NCBI GenBank assembly: GCA_914767715.1
Contig: OU612070.1
Location: 10,245,501 to 10,309,500, forward strand
Source of the DNA: Membranipora membranacea
Taxonomy: Eukaryota; Bryozoa; Gymnolaemata; Cheilostomatida; Membraniporidae
Direction: 5' to 3'
Length of the DNA stretch: 64,000 nt
Of the stretch, positions 12,583 to 23,893 are shown piece after piece. The position numbers were made by a program, and so were the translations under genes. The stretch's first letter is position 1, and each line of letters begins with the position of its first letter. The notes beneath the pieces are model-generated. The model did not search any database, was not told the DNA's origin, and saw only the letters and a list, made by a program, of their open reading frames with translations.

Positions 12583-12888
12583 GACATAGCGATGGTACTA
12601 AACAATTTAGGTAGCATGTACTATAACACAAAGGAATACAGTAAGGCCGAGAATTATTATCTACAATCACTCGCAATGCGCAGACAGATACATGGAGAGG
12701 ACAGTAATCATGAGGACATAGCGATGGTACTATTATGTCTTTCTCTGAAGCACGACGTAGCAGGAGAAGTAGATAAAGCTGTAGTCAGATGTAGAGAAGC
12801 CTATATGATGTATAAAGCAGTGCAGCCTGGTGATGAAAACATTCCCAAGATGAGAGAATTCCTCATCAAACATGGCATCATCAGTTAG
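12583..12888 (+). pseudogene. Untranslated 3' remainder of NTase-TPR gene copy 1
   Basis: It is in the same frame as the main exon and follows directly after the premature TAG. It encodes one more complete TPR unit and the terminal cap ([20 protein letters not shown], ending IKHGIIS), which corresponds to the end of copy 2 at 51,000. It is open to TAG at 12,886-12,888. Without readthrough it would not be translated. The next poly(A) signal (AATAAA) is at 13,130-13,135. Confidence 0.8.
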
Positions 12889-15617
12889 TAATGAGAAGCT
12901 ACTACATAACTGGGCATTACTGAAGATGTGTTGGTCATTACACCCGCTCATTACCTACTCGTTATAACATTAACATTGTTTTATTAACCTTTTTGTATAG
13001 TCAACAGTCATACAGACAGGTTTATTGGAAATCACATTTTTTGTCACATCTTCTTCAATATGTTTTATCATTCTCTTGTAATATTTTTAGAACAGATGTT
13101 CCATATCCCCCTGTAATTGTTCCAAGTAAAATAAATTTTATACATGCAATAGCATGGAGGCGCCATTCTATTTGTTAACAGATAAGATAACGTGGCTGAG
13201 CTGTTAACAGTGATCAAAACAGAGAATCTAAATTATCCTTGCTTGATTCTGATCCTGAATCGATATATTGATCCCACTAAAGCTTCCCCCTTATGCATGT
13301 CTGTTGATTGAAGATATGGAGCAGTAGTCATTGAATTGAAGTATTGAATATGTTGGAAGTATATAATATTTGGAAGTATTTGAATTACCTGATGCGTCTT
13401 GTAGCATACCAGCAGAAATCTCCCTCTCAAAATGGTATAGTTAGGACGCTGGTTAAATACTCGGTTGGTAATTGGTGGCCTACACTTAAGATTATGATGT
13501 CTGTTTGTCCAACTTATCAGGTAAAGGATTAGAACTGACACTTTTATATGATAAATTTAGAAATTTTCGCAAAGTTTTGATTTGTCTCCCCTTTGACATT
13601 GTGCGGACAACACAAGATTGATATAGATACAAAAAGATATCTTACCGGTGTCAAGAAGTTCGTTCAGTGACAAGTGTTGTCATTGATATGAATTCATGGG
13701 TTATTGGTAAAATACACTTATGGTTATCTATCTTAAATTTTGGCAGCATTTAGTTATGCACTGTCTGTCATCCTAGGAACAACCTTTAAAAACTCAAAGA
13801 CCAATCAAAGATGAGAAATATTTTCCAGCTTCTCGGCCTATTGGCTAAGATCAAAGTGTCATGGCCAATGGCTGATTAGTGCCTGTTTCAGTTTCTGGCA
13901 GCTTGCTGCACACTTACGTTTAGGAGGTCTACCATGGCCTCACCTCGAGGATGCATACTAGTTCTCTAGGATGTATCACGCTCTCAGTACAAGGACTTCG
14001 GGCAACTTGCGCCCCTCTTTAGGAGCAGCCCACCCTGTGTTTTGTCATAAACAGGGCAATCATACACAGATTACCACATGTTTGTTCAAGTTCAGATATG
14101 TTCCCCATTTCCATGAGTATATATCATGGGGTTTTGTACTTTATCCTTTGTATGTAAATGTGTGATTTCTTGTCTCCGCTGTTCCAAAATATGGTCTTGG
14201 TCTGCGTTTTCATTGTATATGTATTGTATGCATGTATATTCATTGTATCCGTATTCCAATATGTATTCCAAATCATTCCTGCTGAGTCGAGCTTGTCAGC
14301 AAATGAGGGCATCCAAAGACTTCATCTTTATAATCTTGCTGAAACATCCGTATCAGAATGTTTTAGCTCATACGCAGGTCAATAACTTGTATCATCGCTA
14401 TAGCGGATTGAAGTAGATGGTATTGATGAAATGATCTCTGCACTTGTCCCGAAGTATGGTTGAATCAGGGCTCGTTTTATCAAGGTCGCCTTAAAGCCAA
14501 ATCTGCAAATCTCTAGGTGCGACCTGGCGCTCTAACCATCCTACTTGCGCTATTTCTGTGGTTTAAAGACCGATTGCTCTTACTCTCTCTATCAGAATCA
14601 TGAGTAAATACAACAGTCTTTCCTGTTGTCTCTATCAATAAGCTAGTCAGTATAACCTGTTATCTCCGGTCTATTAATAAGCTATCAATGTCAGTATAAC
14701 CTGTTATCTCCGATCTAACAATAAGGAAAAAAGACTCGCAACCTGTTATATTATTTGGTTATTTATGCCAAAGGTTGAATATAGTTACTACGTGCATACT
14801 TATCGGCAGACAGCTCCAGAGACTTGAGGAATCTAAGCTATGCTACCTTAGAGTATATACAAATGTTGGGAGTTGCCCCTTCTCAACAACAGAGGATATA
14901 ACTCCTGTCATCGTGTATTTCAATCCAAAAAATCATTTTCAAGATTTTGGTTGGATGGGTATATATATAATTTAAGGCTTTAAAGACAAGTTTTCTGGGT
15001 TTGTCTTCAACTGTAACAAGACGGTTCCTCCAGAGGAAAAATCTTCGGACTTCTTCACTGCTTTACGAAGGACATCTGCTCTCCGAGGATTGAAAATGTT
15101 CAATAACAATTAATAATCAGAGAAAAATCTCTGCGTCTACTGAAAAAATAGTCCTTTTTGTTTCAGCTGTAGAACTCTACTTGAACACAGATCAGTCATC
15201 TGTTATATAAAGCCCCTTAATTGCTGTCTATCCGATTCAGGTTTACATACTATGGAATACCAGGACTGGGCTCTGATACCGACTCAGAATTTCTCAAGCT
15301 CTGGTGAGCCATGTTGGGTGTTGTCCCTCCTATACCACTCAATTACATAGCAGTGATGGATATTGCACAAAAAGAGAGTCTCATTACCTAACCTTACCTT
15401 ACCTTACAATAATCCATTCGTTTGAGTATAGCCTTGATTTCCGCTTCCTACATTAGTAGAAATACTTATAGCTGTGTACTTTTGATAAATGTTAGTGATC
15501 AGTGGCCAAGTCTGCAAACTGATCCTTGATAATAACAGTGCTAGAGAATTTATTTGCTCTACAGCCAAACCATCTTAAATATATATTATGTATCATAATA
15601 AGACAGCACCATAGTAA
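12889..15617. other. Intergenic region between TPR and LRR genes, copy 1
   Basis: It includes the TPR 3' untranslated region up to about 13,160, then AT-rich sequence partly alignable with 51,001-54,080. Bases 13,708-13,855 also recur at 2,447-2,597. A segment at about 13,856-14,060 has no partner in copy 2. Short open frames near 14.1-14.4 kb overlap each other and are not conserved as proteins. I see no gene. Confidence 0.5.
13130..13135 (+). promoter_or_regulatory. Candidate poly(A) signal, NTase-TPR copy 1
   Basis: AATAAA lies 242 bases after the natural end of the reading frame. The same motif occurs at the matching place after copy 2 (51,278-51,283), in a conserved 3' flank. Confidence 0.5.
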
Positions 15618-16319
15618 CACAGAGTAAGGATATACAGAGAGGACACTTCAATGATCGTTATAGTGCCTGCGGTTTTTGATTAACTGGGGGAAAATTGTGC
15701 ACAGCTGGATGCCGAAAACTCATTATCTCTATATGTTATAATGTCATTTTTCTTGCAGACATCTCTACCTTTGATGGGCCATAACTCATTCTGTATTTAT
15801 CCTAAAGACTGATTTCCAACTTTGTTGGAATGTCCAACCTTCAAGCTATACACCATATCATTTTCATTTTTGCTAGGATACATAGGCTATGAGCTATCTG
15901 CATTCGTAAAATGAGTTTTATTATGTAGATTTACGTGTGACAATTGATAAACTTCTGGTCATAAAAATTAGGAAATGTCCGTGTATTGATCCAGGCCACA
16001 TGTAAATCTATATGATATAACTCATTTTAAAAACACAGATAGCTCATAGCCTATGTATCCTAGCAAAAAATGACAACAATATGGTGTATAGCTTGAAGGT
16101 TGGACATTCTAACAAAGTTGGAATTCAGTCTTTAGGATAAATACAGAATGAATTATGGCCCATCAAAGGTAGAGATGTCTGTAAGAAAAATGACATTATA
16201 ACATATAGAGATAATGAGTTTTCGGCATCCAGCTGTGCACAATTTTCCCCCAGACAATCAAAAACCGCAGGCACTATAACGATCATTGAAGTGTCCTCTC
16301 TGTATATCCTTACTCTGTG
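15618..16319. mobile_element. Palindromic foldback/MITE-like element, copy 1 only
   Basis: A 702-bp element made of two inverted arms of about 330 bp around a spacer of about 50 bp. It begins CACAGAGTAAGGATATACAG and ends with the reverse complement, CTTACTCTGTG. It is flanked by 7-bp direct repeats ATAGTAA (15,611-15,617 and 16,320-16,326). Copy 2 has the uninterrupted site (ACCATAGTAATCAAGG near 54,070) with one ATAGTAA. That proves insertion in copy 1 or exact loss from copy 2. No transposase is present, so it is non-autonomous. The superfamily is not assigned. Confidence 0.9.
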
Positions 16320-16448
16320 ATAGTAATCAAGGTGATAGAAATTACAGGTTTCAAAAGTGTATGATAACAATCAATCAATAAAGCTCTGTATTACGATATC
16401 TATGGCCTAATGTTATTAGTTTGGTTGAGTGACCCAAAGGGGCATAAT

Positions 16449-17505
16449 TTGGTGGTTGTACAGTACCACTGATAACTTATAAATCCTCATCTGAAATATT
16501 TATCGTCATGGAAATCACCAGCGTTTACCAGTTCTAATGACAAGAGACGGCCAAGAGGGAAGATGAGTTATTGGAGCGTGACAGTTTGTGATGATAAACA
16601 TCAGATTGGAAAAGAGTTATGAGACAAACTCAATCGAAGAGTTTAGTACAACTTTCAGTTTCTCCCGAAACAGACAGTCTATATCTGTCATCAGTATACT
16701 TAAGGTGATAGAATTCTAATTAGCAATCATTAAGACCACCCTGACAGGTGTATATCTAGTTAGGATCAGATCAAGGTAAGTTTGACCTCAGGCAATATCT
16801 CTTGTCGCATGTTTATCTGAAGTTAAACTTCATTTTGTATTGGCCATAGGGAGAAGACAAGATTCAAGGTAGTCTGATGTAATTTTATATTTTACCTCAT
16901 GTCGGGAGGCTTTCATTGAAATATTTCAGTTATTATCAAGCTTTTTCAGGTTTTTTCAAACTTTCTTTATATCAAAAACCTTTTCAAAATTCCAAATTGT
17001 AATGTGATACAATACTGAACAATCCCTCACTTCTATATAACCTGTTTTCTGTTCAGTCAATAAATAAATAAGACACATCTTTAGGCAAACAAACCACTGT
17101 CACTCTTTAGAGAACTTTAAGAATGTTGGTTTGGTACAAGTGGGAGTAGATCGATAGCGTAAACCTCCCTCACACATAAATACAATCCTACGTAACTTCA
17201 GCCCCTTGAACGAAGCAACAGGTTATGTTACACATTGGTCTCATTTGTCAAACACAAATGATGCAATACAACCACTTTTTAGCATATTCATACATTGATA
17301 ATGTTTGTTATCTGATGACCAGGACTTTGTTGCTTAAATTCCAATAGCTCAAAATAAAAGGCTGCGTCTTATGTCTATACAAATAGTGAAAAGTAAAAGC
17401 CACTTTAACTATTATCAATTATCATCTTAAGAGGCGACAAAAGAATTGCTATGCAGCATCTATCTATGGTGGGATGTTAGCCAAGTCGCGGGTGACTCAA
17501 TCAAT
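16449..17505. repeat. Upstream region of LRR gene, member of a three-copy segment (copy 1)
   Basis: This segment occurs at 2,838-3,884, here and at 54,230-55,285. It includes a stretch ending in a strong donor (CAAG then GTAAGT after 16,775; the other two copies read TTAAG) that could be a 5' untranslated exon of the LRR gene. The 63-codon frame that is open at 2,976 and 54,370 is interrupted here. Confidence 0.6.
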
Positions 17506-20380
17506 GATTCAAGATTTTGACACCATTGTCAAATATTTTACTTATCTTCCGACTTCTGTGTTGTAGAGAGTTCATAACATAAACAACATCACAGAGAGAA
17601 ACATCGAACAACACACGCAACACATCAGACGCTTGGTGAAACTTTACGGAAATAAATAGACCTTTACCAGACAAATACCACTAGATCCCAAGGATTTTAT
17701 TGATACTACTATGATTATTAGGTCGACATTACTACTGCTAGGACTGCTGCTGTCCCACAGGTCGTAAGGATTAATGGTCAGACTGTACCGCAGTGTTTTA
17801 GAGATGCAGTAAGTACAGGGAATATAGAATGCACAAACACGGATTTAACTTCTGTCAACGCAAACACTCTCTCAACTATAGCTGGACTTGATATATCGCA
17901 GGTAACGATAACAAACTTTCATCTTTTTTAGCCCATAAATCAGCCTTCCTCTGCCTTTTATTAGAAAAACGAAGAGTATGTACCATCATATAATTCCGGA
18001 TTGAATTAAGTGAATCGAGATTGTAAGTATAATTTCAAAAAGCATGATATACACCTGAACCAATGATGCTATGCGGTGTCCAGTCACCAAAAACATAGGA
18101 GTGAATCAGAGGGAGTTATTTGACCTGTCACAGTTAATTAATAGTACCTGGTTGAATGTGATTTGCAACATCGACAACCATCTTGCTGTGCGTGACATTG
18201 TTTTCTATACTGAGTGTGCACGCCGCTAGTTTACTAATGTTATATGTGGTTGTTGCTTGGTTTGAGCCACATATATCTGCTGAATAATACAACCAAGCTT
18301 GTACTTCTTGTGAGGAATGGATGGCTAGCAAATCCTCTTCGAGTCCAAGTCCATATTCCTAACGCTGATCTTTAGGGGGTCCCTCTTTACTCTAACAAAA
18401 GTCCCTTGTGCTCGCTTCACTATGTTTAAAGATCAATTTTTCAAGAGGAACATCTCAAATCAGATCTTAACCCAACAAGGCGAATTTGCTTACAAAAAAT
18501 TAGAGCTCTGAGACATACAAGATTACACGTCATGTTTGAATAGTCTCACAATGTGTCACTAGCATCTGAATCTAGGCCAGGATTTGCATTCTGATATGAA
18601 AAAAAGGTTATCCATCAATTTCCAATCAGGTCGATTATATTTGACAGGTAAGGAAAGTCTTCTTGACAAACTGTACAATGAGTGACCTCAGCTTTCTGAA
18701 TACAGAGTACGTCAGTAGCCTGCAATTTCTCAATCTAGAAAAAAACCGAGAACTGGCATCCGGCCACCTGGCAGCACTGGTCCCCTATGTCTCACGCTTG
18801 ATCCAAGACTTGACCATTAAGAACAATGCAGGACTCCGCTCTATAGATCAGCTGCTGCCTAGTACGACCGATAATGGGTAAAAAGATACACATTATGGAT
18901 AACTAAGTTTGAACTGAAAACAACTAAAATCTAACATAGTTTGAGAAATTTTTATTGCTTGCAACCCTTGATTTGATAGGTCTGATTGACTATTCGAAGT
19001 CAAAGACTATTGAAAAGCTTTATAATTGTTACTTTGTTGGATTATAAACATGATAAGTATTGTAAACATTAGAGGAGACAAAACCATAACTGGAATTTCC
19101 AAGAAGTGCATCATGGGAAGGTTGGTTTCTCAAAGAAGTATCTTATTTTGTAGCGCCTTGAAAAACTTGAACAAACTGAGAATGACCAAACAATCTTTAT
19201 CTACAGTGAACAGGCAAATGTTCAAACAGATGAATGTTGTGGAGGAGCTTGATCTTAGTGACAATAGGCTAGAGGCACTGGATTTCAGTTTACACAACAA
19301 CGTAGGCGTTCTGAAAAAAATCATGCTGAATGAAAACTTGCTGGCGAGATTAGACGGGCTGCAAGAGTTTACAGGACTCCAAGAGCTAGATCTGGCTTAT
19401 AATGCCCTGACTGATGCCAGCAATTTTGCAAATGCACAGCTGCAGACTGGTAACTTGAAGGTTCTAGACCTGTCCAACAACAAACTAACGTCATTCAACT
19501 TGATCGAATCCACGGGTGCTGCTGCTTCCACACTGGATCTTAACCTGAAGGACAATGAGATTACCACTATAGCCAACCTTGGCATCAGGTAACCCAGACA
19601 ATCATACAAAATGTATCAAAGAACTCAGTCTAAATCTGCTAGTCAAATCTAGTTTAATTGTTCTTAAAAGTCAGCCTAAATCTTCTAGTCTAAATGATTC
19701 AGATCTTGGGTATTGTGTACATATAGGCGTCATTATAGTCGATAAACCTACCATCAGTAACAGTGTACAGTAGTACAAAGATGAGAAATCTTAAAGACAT
19801 GGATCATAAACAGGATGATGGTATTCACAATCAAATTTTGGCAGCTTTCGGATGTTTTGGGACTTGATTAGTGCGTCTAAAGTATTACTGTAATACTGTA
19901 AATATTAAAACGAATAGTTTATATTCATGATGGAGTGAACCTGAACTTTATTTATAGCCTCGACAAAACAGATAAGCCTGAAATATCTTTGTCATCTTGC
20001 CAAGACTTCCCTGAAGGGGCATATTACATTGCTCTAGTCTAGGTCCCATTTCCATCATCTGCACTGCCAGCTGGCGCGATGAGAATCAGCAAATTTAATA
20101 TGAAGTTGCTTCACAACATGAGTTTGTCACGCTGGATGAACCAATGATTTCACTAGAATGATATCATTGATAACAAGAGTCAACCAAGGGTTTTGAATGA
20201 TTTACAGTGGTAATTAATTAATATCTGGACTTTTTTACAGCGCGGCAAGAGATGCGCAAGAAATTGATTTGTCTGGTAACAAGGAGTTGGTGGTGGAGGA
20301 GGAAACCTTTAGCGGTCTCAGTAAACTAAAGATATTACAGCTAAACGACTGCGGATTAAAAAAGGTCGGTAAATATACAC

Positions 20381-20618
20381 CAGGCCAGTAGTTCAAGGGG
20401 AGGCAGGGGTGCTCTGCCTCCCCTACAATGCTCAATAGAGTGGCCTAAAAATGCTGTAGTTGAATATTCCATGTCGGAATCAGCTCATTTGGGACTTCCA
20501 TTTGCTATTTATATGCCTTAGATTGCTTGGGGAGGAGCTTACAACACCCCTCCAGGTGATGCTTTGGGCTCGCTCGGACTTTTACCTCCCCTACCATTTT
20601 TTCTAAACCACGGTCCTG
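20381..20618. mobile_element. MITE family A (CAGG...CCTG), in LRR intron 4, copy 1
   Basis: About 238 bp, beginning CAGGCCAGTAGTTCAAGGGG and ending ACCACGGTCCTG. The ends are imperfect inverted repeats, flanked by 5-bp direct repeats TACAC. Related copies lie at 22,357, 58,167 and 61,028. The same insertion exists at the matching place in copy 2, so it predates the duplication. Confidence 0.8.
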
Positions 20619-22356
20619 TACACGGAGCTTAGGTGGCTGAGCCTCCCCCAACTAGAATGATATTGTTAGTCTTAGTTAGTCTCTGATGTAAGATTAACCT
20701 GAAATTCTCAAGCTGATAAAGTGTTTGGTGTCCAACCAAGCTCAGTGGCAGATCTTTGTTTCCTGGTTGGCTTCGGTAGTCAGTTCTTAGTAGGAAGTAC
20801 TTCCATATTGAGGAATGCACTGCAACGTACTACTGACATTCCAGGTGTTGGTGAAAACTGATAGCCAAATTATAACAGTAGGATGAGATAAGCTTTCAGT
20901 TGAAGACATTTGGCGCTATTCATCTAGTCTCTGATGTGTGGTAGATGCTACCTTCATTAACTGAACTTCGATGTTCCCTCTCCATTCAAATTGGTGACCA
21001 ATTTTATGAGAGGAACATTAATTGTTGATGTCATTTTGGACATCATCGTGAATTAACCTCTGGTCGCCAGTGGTCGGAGTCAGAATGAGCAGGTTGTGTG
21101 TGTCATTTCCAATTACAAATGGAGTTAACCAATGGCTAATTATGGGGGACTTAAGTTGAGAAATCATTGTGATGCCCATCTAACAGATTAACTACTCATT
21201 TTATACAGCAAAGAGGAATATTAAACAGTAGCAAAACATTTATTATAGTTGATTATAAAAGTTCGGATTGGAAATTTAGAAATCCCATAATGCATCAATT
21301 TGCAATAGCACGGCCCCAGTAAGACAAGGATCTTTCTCTGCCTAAAGGTCAGTTCCAGCTATTTTCAGGCAAAGAGACAGACTGCCAGTGCAGAGTAGCG
21401 CACACCTCTTTGAGGGTGAATAAGATACTTTGTCTCCAAACCTTTAATTTCTTTCCCCCAAAAACCTGCTTTGCTGAGTAATTACCGATCTTGTAGTAAC
21501 AGCTTCCTGAAGTTATAGAGAGGTATCTTCAGGTGTAGAGATTTTTACTATTTTACAGATCATCATTCACATGCAAAACCTACCTGAACTCCACACACTG
21601 GGGTTGGCCAGGCATTCCATAGATGAGATTTCAGTTGATGCCTTCATACGAACAAAGAAGCTGTCGGTGTTGCAGCTGCAAGACAATGACCTTGCAGAGG
21701 TCGATTTTCTGACCAGTAATGAAGAGGAGCAGCCTGAACTTATGGACCTGGATCTGAGCAACAATCAGCTAGAAAACTTTAAAAACTTTGTATCTACTCC
21801 TAAGCTATATAAGCTCAAGATCGATGGCAGTAACCGGAAAAACACGTAAGTTAACCGCCTAACTGTCAATCTTGTAATATGCTTCAACCAGTAATAAATC
21901 TCAATGCAAGTTTTATTGGCCTCTTTATGATGTGTAGTAGTAGTACCTTTATGTTGAAACTATGCTTTGATAATTTCAGATTCCGAGAACTTAGTTCTTG
22001 CGATGTTTTCAATGAGCTGCCGCAAACTCTTCGAATCGTTTGTGCTCGATCTATTCTCGAGTCGACCTTGAAAAGCTGCCAGTTCAGAACATTTCTAGAT
22101 CTTCTCAAGGCTAGCAATGTAAGTAAGCTTCATGTTTTCATACATTCATATTAGATAAAATGTCCAATTTAATTATGTATGAGAGTGGGTTAACAAGATC
22201 AGAATATTACAATGTTATTTTATAAGCCTTATAAGTTATTATGATGATTGGCGATTAAAAACTGATGATAGAGACTCGGAGATAGTAAGTAACTTCTGTG
22301 TGTCATTACGTGCCACAATTTGGATTCTCTTAGTTTCTGACCTGATTACCACTGCT

Positions 22357-22561
22357 CAGGCCCGTAGTTCTAGGGGAGGCAGAGAGGCACATCCTCCCCT
22401 AGAAAGCTAAATACAGTTGCTTAAAAATCAGAATCAGCTCATCTGGGACTTCCATTTGCTAATGACATGCCTTAAATTGCTTATGGAAACGTTCCTGGTG
22501 AAGATTCGGACTCGCCTCAAACTTTTGCATCCCCTACCATTTTTACTATACTACGGCCCTG
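22357..22561. mobile_element. MITE family A, downstream of the deleted exons, copy 1
   Basis: About 205 bp. It starts CAGGCCCGTAGTTCTAGGGG and ends TACTACGGCCCTG, with 5-bp direct repeats CTGCT on both sides. It is identical in place to 61,028-61,232. Confidence 0.8.
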
Positions 22562-23893
22562 CTGCTTTGTGCCTGTGAGTCACCTGTATCACTAGGAGTT
22601 CTACCTCACTAGCCATGTGATCAATCATCATAATATTATCGGCGATTGCAGATTGAGTTCAACACTGCAATCCTCTTTTTACAGATTGTAATGGCAGTTG
22701 GATACCTTCTGGCGTTCATATTCTTGATAATGGTGATTATTTTGATCATGAGACAGTAGATCTTACGACAAATGGTTGGAGGATTACAGATCCACAGGAC
22801 ATGAAATGGCAAATATGCATTCACAGTAAGTTCCATATTACTCTTTTCTCCGTTGGATAATGATTTAGCTTTCCAACTTGCAGGGACAGGAATTTAAGCT
22901 CTGAGTTTTTGTCAAGGTATAAGTCCGAACTTGCCAAAAATATAGTCATTTCCAAAAATGCATTTAATATCCTCGATACTTTTAACACCAGGCAGCAATT
23001 TTAAATCAGCATCTTATCTTGCTTTAGCACCAGAAGAAGCCATGATACTCTTGACTCAGTCGATGGAAAGCTGACAAAGCGTGGCAGCCAAAACATGAGC
23101 ATGGGTACCTGTCAAGAGGTTTACCAGCTGCCAACAAATCTCTTGATAACATCAGTATGGTCAGCGGGTTTAGTCAGTACAGTGCGTCTGGGGTTGGAAA
23201 GAGTACATTCCAAGGAAGAAAGAAGTTTAATTATACTGGCTCAATAGATCTTGATCGACCAGAGAACGGCACAAGATATGTCAATCCGTCCACTTCAGCC
23301 CACTCTACACCGTGAGTAAAACTCTTTTTGTTTTTGCACTTTTGCGGGCTCCCAAACATTATGACGAATGACTGTTAAGATGTAAATAATAACAACCACA
23401 AATCCTGTCATAGGACTTTAGAGTTATCTCCCCGTTAATAGTAGTAGGACAACTCTTATTAACCTGTGCCTCATCTTAGTTTTAGTTTACACTCTATATC
23501 ATTTTTATATTCTAACAAATAGTAGAAAACCTTGACATGATACATACAAATAGATAAGATTTATAGTGTTAGTTTAAACTCCATTATTGTTTTATACTTC
23601 CTTCTGGTTCTGGCTTCTGAGATGATAACATTAAATACTTGTTCCTCCAATTATATTTCCTGATTATTCCACTATGCACCTGATATGGCACACTCCCAAT
23701 CAACAATGACATTAATATAATATCTAACCATGATCAAGACATTCTACAATGAATAACATTTAAAAACTGAGATTACAAGTCCCTTCCCGGGCAAATGTAA
23801 ATACTCTACTATCTATTGTTACTGTATTATTATTAAACCTTGTAGAAAACAGCGACTTAATCCAACGCATCTGCAAAAGACTCTCCCACAGCT

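Larger units (their letters stand above)
17711..23315 (+). pseudogene. LRR transmembrane receptor-like gene, copy 1, degraded
   Basis: The exon remains parallel copy 2: 17,711-17,901, 18,648-18,877, 19,154-19,588, 20,241-20,364, 21,559-21,845, 21,980-22,118, 22,685-22,825 and 23,028-23,315. Four lesions are visible. A one-base deletion in the signal-peptide exon (CCCACAGG instead of CCCAACAGG) leads to TAA at 17,765. The exons matching 60,468-60,600 and most of 60,852-60,955 are deleted at about 22,265-22,285. A two-base deletion in the exon encoding the membrane span gives in-frame TAG at 22,757-22,759. A one-base deletion in the last exon (GGTACCTG instead of GGTACTCTG, near 23,107) shifts the frame. 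The internal LRR exons are still open and near identical to copy 2, so the decay is recent. Transcripts could exist, but a full receptor could not be made. Confidence 0.9.

Noticed and set aside
14124-14416. Overlapping short frames on both strands, and similar ones near 52 kb
   Set aside because: Not conserved as proteins between the copies, AT-rich, and lacking splice signals or a family match.
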